A program made the position numbers and the translations under genes. A model generated the notes under the pieces. That model saw only the letters and a list, made by a program, of their open reading frames with translations. It did not search any database and had not been told where the DNA came from. Below are positions 43,665 through 52,593 of a DNA stretch of 64,000 bases, piece by piece (the first letter of the stretch is position 1; the number at the start of each line of letters is the position of its first letter). Origin of the DNA: Puerhibacterium puerhi (GTDB lineage: Bacteria > Actinomycetota > Actinomycetes > Actinomycetales > Cellulomonadaceae); assembly GCF_009846865.1 (NCBI RefSeq), contig NZ_WUWN01000017.1, forward strand, positions 1 to 64,000, written 5' to 3'.

Positions 43665-44347
43665 ATGTGGCGCGCGGCCGCCCACCGGGTGAGCTCGTAG
43701 CGGTTGGACAGCTGGAGCTTGCGCAGCACCGCGGACACGTGGGTCTCGACGGTCTTGATCGAGATGAACAGCTCGCCGGCGACCTCGCGGTAGGAGTAGC
43801 CGCGCGCGATGAGGCGCATCACCTCCTGCTCGCGCCGCGACAGGCGGTCCAGCTCGTCGTCGGCCACGGACACCTCGCCGGCCGCCGTGCCGAACGCGTC
43901 CAGCACGAACCCCGCCAGCCGCGGCGAGAACACGGCGTCGCCGCCGGCCACCTGCACCACGGCGCCCGACAGGTCCGGGCCGGAGATGTTCTTGGTGACG
44001 TACCCCCGGGCGCCGGCGCGGATGACGGCGACGACGTCCTCGGCGGCGTCGGAGACGCTCAGCGCCAGGAACCGCGTCTCGCCGAGCAGGTCGGCGCACA
44101 GGCGGACCACCTCCGCCCCGCCGCCGCCGGTGCCCCCGGGCAGGTGCACGTCGAGCAGGACGACGGCGGGCCGCAGCTCGCGCACCGCGCGCGCCGCCTG
44201 GTCGACGTCGGCCGCCTCGCCGACGACGGTGACGCGCTCGTCGAGGCTGGCGCGCACGCCGGCCCGGAACATGTGGTGGTCGTCGACCAGGACCACGGGC
44301 ACCGGCAGGGCGACGTCGGTCCGGGCGGGTGCGGCAGGGCTGCTCAC
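43658..44347 (-). CDS. LuxR/NarL-family response regulator (LiaR-like)
   Basis: 229 aa from GTG overlapping the kinase stop (GTGA). Receiver domain: PVVLVDDHHMFRAGVRASL with acidic pair, phospho-Asp in PAVVLLDVHLPGG (about residue 65), switch Ser in FLALSVSD, Lys in GYVTKNISG. C-terminal HTH: LSRREQEVMRLIARGYSYREVAGELFISIKTVETHV (about 160-215). A Gly-rich insert (GGTGGGGAE) follows the phosphorylation site. Partner of the PspC-kinase upstream. Confidence 0.94.
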   Translation of the reverse strand: MSSPAAPARTDVALPVPVVLVDDHHMFRAGVRASLDERVTVVGEAADVDQAARAVRELRPAVVLLDVHLPGGTGGGGAEVVRLCADLLGETRFLALSVSDAAEDVVAVIRAGARGYVTKNISGPDLSGAVVQVAGGDAVFSPRLAGFVLDAFGTAAGEVSVADDELDRLSRREQEVMRLIARGYSYREVAGELFISIKTVETHVSAVLRKLQLSNRYELTRWAAARHIL

Positions 44348-45807
44348 AGGCGGTTCCTCGCTTCGTCGGGGTTGCTGGTCGGGGGTGCGGCGGGCGGCGG
44401 CGCGGCGGGGGCGGGCCGCGGCGCCGCCCCGTCGGCGGCCTGGCCGTTCGCGGGCTGGGAGCCGTTGGCGCCGTTGGCGGGCGCCGTCGCCGTCTGCGGC
44501 ATCCGCAGGCGCACCTCGGTGCCCCAGCCCGGCCGGCTGCTGACCTCGGCGCTGCCGCCGCGCCGGCGCACCCGCCCGAGGATCGACTCGCGCACGCCGA
44601 ACCGGTCGGAGGCGATGGTGGCCATGTCGAAGCCGTCGCCGCGGTCGCGGACGAACACCTCGGCCGCCACGTCGGTGACCTCGAGGTAGACGGTGACGGG
44701 CGGCCGGCCGTGGGCCACGGCGTTGACCAGCGCCTCGCGGGTGGCCTGCAGCAGCGCCGTGGTGGCCTCCGTGGGTGGGCAGTCGCCCACCACGACGACC
44801 TCGATCGCCACGGGACCGGCGGCGTCGGCGCGGTGCCCGACGCGCCCGTCCTCCACCTCGGCGACGAGCGCGCGCAGCTCGGCCGCGAGCGACGTGCCGG
44901 GCTCGCGCCGGTCGTCGTAGAGCCACTCGCGCAGCTCGCGCTCCTGGGCGCGCGCCATGCGCGCGACGGCGTCGCCGTCGTGGGCCTGGGCGCGGATGAG
45001 CGCGAGGGTCTGCAGCACGGAGTCGTGCAGGTGCGCGGCGATGTCGGCGCGCTCCGCCTCGCGGGCGCGCGCCAGCCGCTCGTCGCCGAGCTCGCGCACG
45101 AGCCGCAGCCACCACGGCGCGAGCACGAGCGCGAAGCCTGCCAGCACCGCGAGCGCCGCGAGCGCCGCCTGGAGCGCCGCCCAGCCCGGGGTGTCCTGCC
45201 CCACGAGCAGCAGCACGCCCGCCGTCACGAGCACGACGCCGCCGGCCAGCCGCGCCACGGCCGCGCCACGGCGCCAGCCACCGGGGCCCTCCGCCTCGAT
45301 GCCGCGCTGGGCGGCGTCGAGCTGGCTCCACGCGAGCGCCAGCCCGCCGAGCGCCAGCAGCGCCGGCAGCACCCACGAGGCGCCCCAGTCCCAGCCCGCG
45401 CGGACCGCGACGAGCAGCGCCGCGCCCGCGAGCAGCACGCCGCCGATGATCGCCTCGCGCCGCGGGATCCGGGCCGCGGCGCCGCTGAGCCGCAGCCGCG
45501 GTGCCAGCCGGTGCAGCGCGGCGGGCTCGCTCGCCGCCGCGGCCGCGCGCGGGTCGCCCGACGGGATCGTGACCCACCAGAAGACGTAGACCGCGGCGCC
45601 GGCGCCGCCGGCGAGCGCGAGCACGGCCAGCAGCGCGCGCACGAGGCCCACCGGCGCGCCGAGGTGGGCGGCCACGCCGGCGCACACGCCGCCGATCCAC
45701 CGCCCCTCCTCGGGGCGGCGTAGCGGCAGGCGGGCGGGCGCGGCGGCAGCGCCGCGGGGGCGGGCGCCGCCGGCGCCTGCCGGGCCGGGGGGTGCGGTCG
45801 TGCTCAC
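44344..45807 (-). CDS. PspC-domain sensor histidine kinase (LiaS-like)
   Basis: 487 aa. An N-terminal PspC domain with its transmembrane helix (GRWIGGVCAGVAAHLGAPVGLVRALLAVLA, residues 35-80) is followed by further helices to about 235. HisKA_3 dimerisation domain with phospho-His in ADIAAHLHDSVLQTLALI (about 260). HATPase with EALVNAVAHGRPP, RDRGDGFDMATI and GWGTEVRLRMP. The C-terminal 45 residues are Ala/Pro-rich. The PspC and kinase combination is the actinobacterial version of envelope-stress LiaFSR systems; stimulus not known. Divergent from the LiaF-like gene. Confidence 0.94.
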   Translation of the reverse strand: MSTTAPPGPAGAGGARPRGAAAAPARLPLRRPEEGRWIGGVCAGVAAHLGAPVGLVRALLAVLALAGGAGAAVYVFWWVTIPSGDPRAAAAASEPAALHRLAPRLRLSGAAARIPRREAIIGGVLLAGAALLVAVRAGWDWGASWVLPALLALGGLALAWSQLDAAQRGIEAEGPGGWRRGAAVARLAGGVVLVTAGVLLLVGQDTPGWAALQAALAALAVLAGFALVLAPWWLRLVRELGDERLARAREAERADIAAHLHDSVLQTLALIRAQAHDGDAVARMARAQERELREWLYDDRREPGTSLAAELRALVAEVEDGRVGHRADAAGPVAIEVVVVGDCPPTEATTALLQATREALVNAVAHGRPPVTVYLEVTDVAAEVFVRDRGDGFDMATIASDRFGVRESILGRVRRRGGSAEVSSRPGWGTEVRLRMPQTATAPANGANGSQPANGQAADGAAPRPAPAAPPPAAPPTSNPDEARNRL

Positions 45808-45954
45808 CCCCCGATCGTGGCACGTCAGGAGGGCGACCGGGTCCCCCCGGGGGCGGATTCAGGGTCGCCCGCCCGCCCCGGGCAGCGGATCTCAGGGGCG
45901 GCTCAGGGCGACACCCGATGGTCCGCGACGCGGCGCGCCGGAAGGATCGTCGTC

Positions 45955-47478
45955 ATGAGCACCGAGCCGTTCCCCCCGCATCCTGGGCCGGGCACCACCG
46001 GCCCCGCCGGCGCCGGACCGTCGTCGACGCCCCCGGGCCCCGGCCCGACCCCGCCCGCCGGCGGCGACCGCTTCTTCGACTCCATCCGCCGCACCGGCCT
46101 GTACCGCTCCGAGGACCGGTGGGTCGGCGGCGTCGCGAGCGGCGTGGCCGACCGCCTCGGCTGGGACCCCCTGCTCGTGCGCGGCCTGCTGTTCCTCAGC
46201 TTCTTCCTCAGCGGCGCCGGCCTGGTCCTCTACGGCATCGGCTGGGCGCTGCTGCCCGAGCAGCGCGACGGGCGGATCCACCTCCAGCGCGCGCTGCACG
46301 GCGACTTCGACGTCGCGATCCTCGGCGCCGCCGCCACCGCCGTCGTGGGCTTCGCCTGGAACGGCGGGTTCGGCGGCTGGTGGGACGGCGGCTGGGACTG
46401 GCTGGTCGCGCTGGTCTGGATCGCCGTGTGGGGCACCGTGATCTGGCTCGTCGTGCGGTACGCGGTCCAGCGGCGCGACGAGCGCCAGGCCTGGGCGCAG
46501 GGCTGGCAGGGCCCGACGCCGGACGCCGGCGCCCCCGCCGGCGCCCCCGCCGGCGGGCCCGCGGCGTTCGCCGTGCCGGCGCCCGGCGCCACCACGAGCG
46601 CCCCGCCGCCGGGTGCGCCCGCCGGCGCACCCCACGGCCCGGACGTGCAGGCCGACGCCGCCCGGCTCAAGGCCGAGACGCGGGCGCGTGCGGCGCAGGA
46701 CCGCGCCCGCGCGGCCCAGGACAAGGCGCAGGCCCGGGCGTGGGCCGCCCAGGAGCGTGCCCAGGCACGCGCCGCGCGGCCGGTGGTCCGCGGCCCGGGG
46801 GGCAGCACCGTGGCCGCCGTGCTCGGCGTCGCGCTCCTGCTCGGGGCCCTGCTGCTGGCCCAGGAGCAGGGCCTGCTCGACCTGCCGTGGACGTGGGACG
46901 CGAACGTCGGCCTCGTGTGGCTGGGCGCGGCCCTCGCCGTCGTCGGCCTGGGCATCGTGGTCGCCGGCATGCGCGGCCGCTCCAGCGGGGTGCTGGGGTT
47001 CCTGGCGATCGTCGGGCTGGTCGTCGCCGTGCCCTTCGGGAGCATGCTCGCCGACCGCGACCCGTGGCCGGTCCTGAGCCTCGACGGTTCCGGCCGCGAG
47101 CTGCGCGGCGACGCCGTCGTCGTCCCGTCCGGCGTCGACGAGGCGGAGGCCGGCTACTCGCTGCGCTTCGGCGACCCGACGATCGACCTCACGCGCCTGG
47201 ACCTGTCCGGCGCCAGCGCTGACGAGCCGGTCGAGGTGCCCATCGACCTCGCCGCCGGGGCGGCCACCGTCATCGTGCCCGACGGCGTGCCGGTGGTCGC
47301 GGACGTCGAGGTCGCAGCCGGCAGCGTGGTCTGGGACGTCGACACCGACGGCGCCCAGCAGGCCGGGTTCGGCAGCACCACGTTCGTGAACGACCAGGCC
47401 CGCACCGCCGAGCCCGTGCTGGTGCTCGACGTCGAGGTGGCCGCCGGCGAGATCCGGATCCAGGAGGAGAACCGATGA
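45955..47478 (+). CDS. PspC-domain LiaF-like membrane protein
   Basis: 507 aa from ATG with GGAAGGA. A Pro-rich N-terminus precedes a PspC domain at about 45-100 (RWVGGVASGVADRLGWDPLLVRGLLFLSFF), then two more helices to about 175. An Ala/Pro linker and a charged repeat helix (RAAQDRARAAQDKAQARAWA) cover 175-285. Three transmembrane helices follow, then a C-terminal beta-rich domain (about 385-507: VVVPSGVDEAEAGYSLRFGDPTIDL, VPDGVPVVADVEVAAGSV) like LiaF/DUF4097-YvqF. In Firmicutes LiaF inhibits LiaS; this protein likely does the same for the divergent kinase. Confidence 0.87.
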   Translation: MSTEPFPPHPGPGTTGPAGAGPSSTPPGPGPTPPAGGDRFFDSIRRTGLYRSEDRWVGGVASGVADRLGWDPLLVRGLLFLSFFLSGAGLVLYGIGWALLPEQRDGRIHLQRALHGDFDVAILGAAATAVVGFAWNGGFGGWWDGGWDWLVALVWIAVWGTVIWLVVRYAVQRRDERQAWAQGWQGPTPDAGAPAGAPAGGPAAFAVPAPGATTSAPPPGAPAGAPHGPDVQADAARLKAETRARAAQDRARAAQDKAQARAWAAQERAQARAARPVVRGPGGSTVAAVLGVALLLGALLLAQEQGLLDLPWTWDANVGLVWLGAALAVVGLGIVVAGMRGRSSGVLGFLAIVGLVVAVPFGSMLADRDPWPVLSLDGSGRELRGDAVVVPSGVDEAEAGYSLRFGDPTIDLTRLDLSGASADEPVEVPIDLAAGAATVIVPDGVPVVADVEVAAGSVVWDVDTDGAQQAGFGSTTFVNDQARTAEPVLVLDVEVAAGEIRIQEENR

Positions 47479-48269
47479 GCGAGAACCCCCGCGACGACGC
47501 CCGCGAGGGCCGCACGCCCGAGCCCGTGCGCGAGCCGGAGGTCGCCGAGCCGCAGGACACCCAGGTGCTCGAGCCGGCCGCGGGCGAGACCCAGGTGGTC
47601 GACGCCGCCGGCGCGACGCGGGTGCTCCCCGCCGGGCCCGGCGAGACCCAGGTGCTCCCGTCCGCCGCGCCGCCGGCGACGGCCGACGCCGCGCCGGACG
47701 CCACGGACCGCGGCCCGGCCCCGGTCGCCGCGCCCGAGCACGACGACGAGCCGGAGGCGCAGCGCGCCGACGTCCCGCTCGCCGTCTTCGACGAGCCGGG
47801 CCCGCTGCCGCCGGCCTCCTCGGCCTCCCGCACCGACGTGCCCCCCGCCGCCGCGTCCGCCGCGCCCGCCGCGGCTCCCGCGCCGTCCGGGTACACGCAG
47901 CCGTCCGGGTACGCGCAGCCGTCCCGGTACGCGCAGCCGTCCGACCGGGACGCCGACCGGTCGGCGCCCGGGCCGCAGCAGCCGTACGCCACGCCGGGGT
48001 ACGGCCAGCCCTACCCGCCGGCGTCCCCCCAGTGGGCACCGGCCGCGCCACAGCCCGCACCGCCGGTGAGCACCACGCCCCGCACCGGCACCATCGTCTG
48101 GGGACTGGTGATCCTCGCCGTCGGCCTCGCGGTGGTCGCCGTCGCCGCGGGTGCTCGCTTCGACGTCGGGCTCGGGGTGATCTGGCTGCTCGGCGGCGCC
48201 GGCCTCGTGCTCGTGGTCGCCTCGGTGGTCGGCAGCGTGCGCCGGCGCAGCCGCACCGACGGAGCCTGA
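47475..48269 (+). CDS. Pro/Ala-rich two-helix membrane protein with Thr-Gln-Val repeats
   Basis: 264 aa from ATG overlapping the LiaF-like stop. Residues 1-190 are disordered and rich in Pro, Ala and acidic residues. Four TQVL-type repeats occur at about 28-60 (DTQVLEP, ETQVVDA, ATRVLPA, ETQVLPS), and three tandem PSGYTQ/PSGYAQ/PSRYAQ units near 133-152. Two transmembrane helices are at the C-terminus (GTIVWGLVILAVGLAVVAVA, VIWLLGGAGLVLVVASVV). Not recognised as a known family. Threonine repeats suggest Ser/Thr-kinase or FHA interactions, but this is inference. Member of the envelope-stress locus. Confidence 0.8.
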   Translation: MSENPRDDAREGRTPEPVREPEVAEPQDTQVLEPAAGETQVVDAAGATRVLPAGPGETQVLPSAAPPATADAAPDATDRGPAPVAAPEHDDEPEAQRADVPLAVFDEPGPLPPASSASRTDVPPAAASAAPAAAPAPSGYTQPSGYAQPSRYAQPSDRDADRSAPGPQQPYATPGYGQPYPPASPQWAPAAPQPAPPVSTTPRTGTIVWGLVILAVGLAVVAVAAGARFDVGLGVIWLLGGAGLVLVVASVVGSVRRRSRTDGA

Positions 48270-48280
48270 CCCGACGCGCG

Positions 48281-48331
48281 GCAGCACACCGGGTGGGGCC
48301 GTCCGACCGGACGGCCCCACCAGTGTGCTGC
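48281..48331. terminator. bidirectional terminator between convergent membrane genes
   Basis: GCAGCACAC (48281-48289) and GTGTGCTGC (48323-48331) enclose a second perfect stem with GTGGGGCCGTCC and GGACGGCCCCAC. The combined hairpin has about 21 paired positions with a small internal bulge. Confidence 0.75.
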
Positions 48332-48332
48332 G

Positions 48333-48884
48333 TCAGCGGGGCGGGACGGGACCTTCGCGCCCCGGTGACGACGTCGTGGTCGGGTCGGCGTGGCGCCCGG
48401 TGGGCGCGGCCACACCGGGTCCGCCCGCCGCCGGCCCCGTCACGGCGACCTCGGGGCCGCCGGCGAGCCGCCGCAGGGCGCTGCCCAGCAGCAGGAACAG
48501 CACGCCCAGCCCGATGGCGAGCGCGCACACGCCGAACGCGACGACCGACGTGAACAGCGACGCCCGCAGGAACGAGGCGTTCATGACCGTGGCCCGGACC
48601 GGGTCGTCCTGACCCAGCTCGGCGTACGTCCGGCCGCCCGACGCCTCCAGGGCGTGCGCGTTGATGACCTCGGCCTGCGCGTACGCCGTCAACGGCCCCC
48701 GTACCTGCTGACCGGCCAGGAAGTCGGCGTCGTCGGACACGGTGATGTCCTCCGCCGCCAGCTGCGAGGCCACGACCACCCACACCGCGACGCCGGCGAG
48801 GATCAGCACCACGCCGGCCAGGATGCTGACCAGCCCGATCCCCCGGACCCCCCGGGTGGGACGGACGGTGACGGTGCTCGACAT
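48333..48884 (-). CDS. two-helix membrane protein of unknown function
   Basis: 183 aa from ATG at 48884 (AAAGGGGG upstream). Transmembrane segments at about 15-40 (GLVSILAGVVLILAGVAVWVVV) and 105-135 (FTSVVAFGVCALAIGLGVLFLLLG) flank an extracytoplasmic domain (EDITVSDDADFLAGQQVRGPLTAYAQ). The C-terminus is Pro/Gly-rich and disordered. Resembles actinobacterial small proteins sometimes mislabelled as aromatic-ring-opening dioxygenase LigA because of compositional bias; nothing here supports such an enzyme. Convergent with the envelope-stress genes. Confidence 0.75.
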   Translation of the reverse strand: MSSTVTVRPTRGVRGIGLVSILAGVVLILAGVAVWVVVASQLAAEDITVSDDADFLAGQQVRGPLTAYAQAEVINAHALEASGGRTYAELGQDDPVRATVMNASFLRASLFTSVVAFGVCALAIGLGVLFLLLGSALRRLAGGPEVAVTGPAAGGPGVAAPTGRHADPTTTSSPGREGPVPPR

Positions 48885-49001
48885 GCGAACCCCCTTTCGC
48901 ACGGCGGCGCCGGCCGTCCCGGCCCCGCTGCTCTCACGGTAGGCGCTCGCGTCACGGTCGTCGCGCGCAGGAGCGCCGGGCGGGCACGAGAGGATGGCCC
49001 T

Positions 49002-50177
49002 GTGCGGATCCTCCACGTCACCGACTCCTACCTGCCGCTGCTCGGCGGCATCGAGACCCAGGTGGCCCGGCTCGCCGGCCGGCAGGCCGCCGCCGGTCAC
49101 CACGTCGAGGTGGTGACGACGACGCCCGCGGCGCCCGGCGCGCGCGGCCGGTCGACGACGGTGGGCGCCGACGGCGTGCGGGTGCACCGCGTCGCCGCCC
49201 GGGTCCCGGGCGGCTTCCCCGTCCACCCGCGCTCGACCGCCCACGTGCTCGATCGGCTGCGCGCCCTGGAGGCCGCGGGCGAGCGGCCCGACGTCGTGCA
49301 CCTGCACATGGGCGTGCTCGCCCCGACGGTGCAGGCGGCGCTGCGGCCGATCACCCGCACCGGCCTGCCCGCGGTGCTCACCGTGCACAGCGTCTGGGGC
49401 GCGGCGCGGCACGCCTTCGCCGCCCTCGACCGGGCCGCCGGCTGGTCGCGCTGGCCCGTGCTGTGGTCGGCGGTGAGCGAGCTGACGGCCGCACCCCTGC
49501 GCCGCATCGTCGCGGCCGGCGGCGGCGACCCGGACGAGCGGGTGGTCGTGCTGGGCAACGGCGTCGACGTCGCCGCCTGGCGCCTGGCGCGCACCGAGCG
49601 CGGCGAGCGGCCCGACGGCGCGGCGGTGCACGTCGTCTCGGCGACCCGGTTCGCCCCGCGCAAGCGCGTGCTGCCGCTGGTCGAGGCGGTCACGACGGCG
49701 GCGCGGCGGCTGCCGCCCGGCGCCCTCGTCGCGACGGTGGCGGGCGCCGGCGAGCAGCTGGAGCAGGCGCGCCGCGCGGTGGCGGCGGCCGGCCTGGCCG
49801 ACGTCGTGCGGCTGCCGGGGCGGATGACGCCGGACGAGCTGCGCGAGCTGTACACCCGGGCCGACGTGTTCGTGGCCCCGGCGGTGCAGGACGCGTTCGG
49901 CATCGCCGCGCTCGAGGCGCAGGCCGCCGGGCTCGCCGTCGTCTCCCGCTCGCAGTCGGGCGTCGCCGAGCGGCTCACGGACGGCGTGGACGCGCTGCTG
50001 GCCGACGACGACGCCGCCATGGCCCGCGCCCTCGAGCGCCTCGTGACCGAGCCGGGCCTGCTCGACCGGATCGTGGCCCACAACCGCGCCCACGCCCTGG
50101 CCGCCGACTGGCCGCAGGTCCTGGCGGCCACGGAGGACGCCTACGCCCGCGCCACCAAGCTGGCCGAGAACCCCTGA
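49002..50177 (+). CDS. GT4-type glycosyltransferase
   Basis: 391 aa from GTG. GT-B fold of the GT4 family: N-terminal RILHVTDSYLPLLGGIETQVARLA (acceptor domain, with the GGIE loop), HVEVVTTTP, PDVVHLHMGVLAP. The C-terminal donor domain has SATRFAPRKRVLPLVEAV, VAGAGEQLEQA, DVVRLPGRMTPDEL and FVAPAVQDAFGIAALEAQAAG, the EX7E-type motif. Transfers a sugar from a nucleotide donor; target (glycolipid, teichoic-type polymer or capsule) is unknown. Monocistronic with a terminator after it. GAGGAT (48990-48995) may be its -10. Confidence 0.92.
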   Translation: MRILHVTDSYLPLLGGIETQVARLAGRQAAAGHHVEVVTTTPAAPGARGRSTTVGADGVRVHRVAARVPGGFPVHPRSTAHVLDRLRALEAAGERPDVVHLHMGVLAPTVQAALRPITRTGLPAVLTVHSVWGAARHAFAALDRAAGWSRWPVLWSAVSELTAAPLRRIVAAGGGDPDERVVVLGNGVDVAAWRLARTERGERPDGAAVHVVSATRFAPRKRVLPLVEAVTTAARRLPPGALVATVAGAGEQLEQARRAVAAAGLADVVRLPGRMTPDELRELYTRADVFVAPAVQDAFGIAALEAQAAGLAVVSRSQSGVAERLTDGVDALLADDDAAMARALERLVTEPGLLDRIVAHNRAHALAADWPQVLAATEDAYARATKLAENP

Positions 50178-50185
50178 GACGCGCG

Positions 50186-50221
50186 AAGGGGCCGGAACCC
50201 CTCGGGGTTCCGGCCCTTCTC
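50186..50221 (+). terminator. terminator after glycosyltransferase gene
   Basis: A 15-bp stem formed by AGGGGCCGGAACCCC and GGGGTTCCGGCCCTT is followed by CTCC. The remainder of the gap to 50346 holds the GC palindrome GACGGCGCCGTC and a GAGCGAGCGCAGCGAGCG run but no gene. Confidence 0.75.
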
Positions 50222-50346
50222 CGCACGCACCACCCGACGCGAGGACGGGCTGCGACGGCGCCGTCAGCGAGAGCCGAGCGAGCGCAGCGAGCGAATCATT
50301 CGAGCGGACGGCGCCGCCGCGGCCCGACCGACCGCCACGACCACCC

Positions 50347-51966
50347 TCACTCCCACTCGATCGTCGCCGGCGGCTTGCTCGTCACGTCGAGCACCACGCG
50401 GTTGACCTCACGCACCTCGTTGGTGATGCGGGTGGAGATGGTGGCCAGCACGTCGTACGGCAGGCGGGTCCAGTCGGCGGTCATCGCGTCCTCGGACGAC
50501 ACCGGGCGCAGCACGACCGGGTGGCCGTAGGTGCGGCCGTCGCCCTGGACGCCCACCGAGCGCACGTCGGCCAGCAGCACCACGGGGCACTGCCAGATCT
50601 CGCGGTCCAGGCCGGCGCGGGTGAGCTCCTCGCGGGCGATCGCGTCGGCGGCACGCAGCACGTCCAGGCGCTCGGCGGTGACCTCGCCGATGATCCGGAT
50701 GCCCAGGCCGGGTCCGGGGAACGGCTGGCGCCAGACGATCGCCTCAGGCACGCCGAGCTCGAGGCCCACGGCGCGCACCTCGTCCTTGAACAGGGTGCGC
50801 AGCGGCTCGATCAGCTCGAACTGCAGGTCGTCCGGCAGGCCGCCGACGTTGTGGTGCGACTTGATGTTCGCCGCGCCCTCGCCGCCGCCGGACTCGACGA
50901 CGTCGGGGTAGAGCGTGCCCTGGACGAGGAACTTGACCTCCTCGCCGTGGGCGCCGGCCTCGGCGACCAGGTCGCGGGCGGCGTCCTCGAACACGCGGAT
51001 GAACTCGCGGCCGATGATCTTGCGCTTGGTCTCCGGGTCGGTGACGCCGGCGAGCGCGGTCAGGAAGCGCTCCTTCTCGTCGCGCACGACCAGGCGCACG
51101 CCGGTGGCGGCGACGAAGTCGCGCTCGACCTGCTCGGCCTCGCCGGCGCGCAGCAGGCCGTGGTCGACGAAGACGCAGGTGAGCTGGTCGCCGACGGCGC
51201 GCTGGACGAGCGCGGCCGCGACCGAGGAGTCGACGCCGCCCGACAGGCCGCAGATCACGCGCGCGTCGCCCACCTGGGCGCGGATCTTCTCGACCTGCTC
51301 GGCGATGACGTTGTCGGGCGTCCAGTCCGGGGCCAGGCCGGCGCCCTCGTAGAGGAAGTGCTCGAGCACGGACTGGCCGTGCGCGGAGTGCTTGACCTCC
51401 GGGTGCCACTGCACGCCGAACAGGCGGCGGGCGGTGTCCTCGAACGCCGCGACCGGGGAGCCGTCCGACGTCGCGAGGACCTCGAAGCCCTCGGGCGCGC
51501 GGTGCACGGCGTCGCCGTGGCTCATCCAGGCGGTCTGGTTGGCGGGGGTGTCCGCGAGCAGGACGCCGGCCGCGCAGACCTCCACCTCGGTGCCGCCGTA
51601 CTCGCGCAGGCCCGTCTGGGCCACCTCGCCGCCGAGCGCCTTGGCCATCGCCTGGAAGCCGTAGCAGATGCCCAGCACCGGCACGCCGGCGTCGAACAGC
51701 GCCGGGTCCACGAACGGCGCACCCTGGGCGTACACCGACGCGGGCCCGCCGGACAGGATGATCGCCGCCGGGTTCTTGGCGAGCATCTGCTCGACCGACC
51801 ACGTGTGCGGGACGATCTCGGAGTACACGCGAGCCTCGCGCACGCGGCGCGCGATGAGCTGGGCGTACTGGGCGCCGAAGTCGACGACCAGGACGGGGCG
51901 GTGCTGCTGCTCGGCGGCGGACTCGGCGGCGGCGTGGGAGACGGGGGCGGTGGCGGGAGACGTCAC
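50347..51966 (-). CDS. guaA: GMP synthase (glutamine-hydrolysing)
   Basis: 539 aa from GTG at 51966; TAGACT (51973-51978) ends 6 nt upstream, so it is probably leaderless. Class I amidotransferase: [20 protein letters not shown], catalytic Cys in [17 protein letters not shown] (about residue 100), His/Glu in [14 protein letters not shown]-pyrophosphatase: P-loop [16 protein letters not shown] (about 245). C-terminal dimerisation domain ends [11 protein letters not shown]. Converts XMP to GMP, downstream of the PurH product IMP. Confidence 0.98.
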   Translation of the reverse strand: MTSPATAPVSHAAAESAAEQQHRPVLVVDFGAQYAQLIARRVREARVYSEIVPHTWSVEQMLAKNPAAIILSGGPASVYAQGAPFVDPALFDAGVPVLGICYGFQAMAKALGGEVAQTGLREYGGTEVEVCAAGVLLADTPANQTAWMSHGDAVHRAPEGFEVLATSDGSPVAAFEDTARRLFGVQWHPEVKHSAHGQSVLEHFLYEGAGLAPDWTPDNVIAEQVEKIRAQVGDARVICGLSGGVDSSVAAALVQRAVGDQLTCVFVDHGLLRAGEAEQVERDFVAATGVRLVVRDEKERFLTALAGVTDPETKRKIIGREFIRVFEDAARDLVAEAGAHGEEVKFLVQGTLYPDVVESGGGEGAANIKSHHNVGGLPDDLQFELIEPLRTLFKDEVRAVGLELGVPEAIVWRQPFPGPGLGIRIIGEVTAERLDVLRAADAIAREELTRAGLDREIWQCPVVLLADVRSVGVQGDGRTYGHPVVLRPVSSEDAMTADWTRLPYDVLATISTRITNEVREVNRVVLDVTSKPPATIEWE

Positions 51967-52061
51967 CGCTCCAGTCTAGTGGCCGCGCACGGCGCGCAGC
52001 CGTGAGGCCGCTCACCGCTCCGGCGGGCGCCCCGCCGGAGGGCGCCGGCGCTCCGGGCGCG

Positions 52062-52523
52062 TCAGGCCAGGTAGCGCCGCTCGAGCGCGGCCAGCTTCTC
52101 CTGCCCGTCGGCGTGCACCCGACGCTCCACGATGAACGACATCACGGGCACGACGCCGGCGAAGACCATCGTCGCGAGCCGGCCCCAGCCCCACCGCATG
52201 GTGGCCCAGGCCTGGAGCACGGTGACGAGGTAGACCACGTAGACCCACCCGTGCACCGGCGCGACGATCCAGGTGGCGTCGACCAGGCCGCTGACGTCGC
52301 CGACCCACCACTGCACCGGGTACTTGAGGATCATCCAGACGGTGAGCAGCAGCAGCATCACACCGGTGACGATGGCCATCACGCGGTAGCGGGCGAGGGC
52401 GCCGCGGGCCTTGCGGATCGCGTCGGCCGCCTGCGCGCGGGAGACGGCGCCGGCGGCGTCGCCGGGCGTCGCGGGGGTGGGCTCGGGGGTGGGCTCGGGG
52501 GTGTGCTGCGGGGCGGTGCTCAC
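52062..52523 (-). CDS. DUF3817 family membrane protein
   Basis: 153 aa from GTG; TAGGCT (52530-52535) ends 6 nt upstream. A Pro/Thr-rich N-terminus (HTPEPTPEPTPATPG) precedes three transmembrane helices of the DUF3817 type: ALARYRVMAIVTGVMLLLLTV, VHGWVYVVYLVTVLQAWATM (with the conserved PVHGW), LATMVFAGVVPVMSFIVERRV. The family is common in actinobacteria, often beside guaA. Function unknown. Divergent from the ABC exporter pair. Confidence 0.88.
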   Translation of the reverse strand: MSTAPQHTPEPTPEPTPATPGDAAGAVSRAQAADAIRKARGALARYRVMAIVTGVMLLLLTVWMILKYPVQWWVGDVSGLVDATWIVAPVHGWVYVVYLVTVLQAWATMRWGWGRLATMVFAGVVPVMSFIVERRVHADGQEKLAALERRYLA

Positions 52524-52553
52524 GTCCCCAGCCTACGGGGCGGGCCTGGTTAA

Positions 52554-52587
52554 ACAGTCGCACTGTGTCGGTGGTCACCCGTAGCGT
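52554..52587 (+). promoter_or_regulatory. candidate ABC-exporter promoter with 13-bp palindrome
   Basis: TAGCGT (52582-52587) ends 6 nt before GTG 52594. ACAGTCGCACTGT (52554-52566), a perfect dyad of the type bound by TetR-like repressors, covers the -35 position. No regulator gene is adjacent. Confidence 0.55.
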
Positions 52588-52593
52588 CGGCGC

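Noticed and set aside
48333-48884. Aromatic ring-opening dioxygenase (LigA) annotation
   Set aside because: No metal ligands or fold motifs; it is a two-helix membrane protein with a biased tail.
50222-50346. tRNA or small RNA gene
   Set aside because: No cloverleaf, no T-loop GTTCRA at the right place; only repeats and palindromes are visible.
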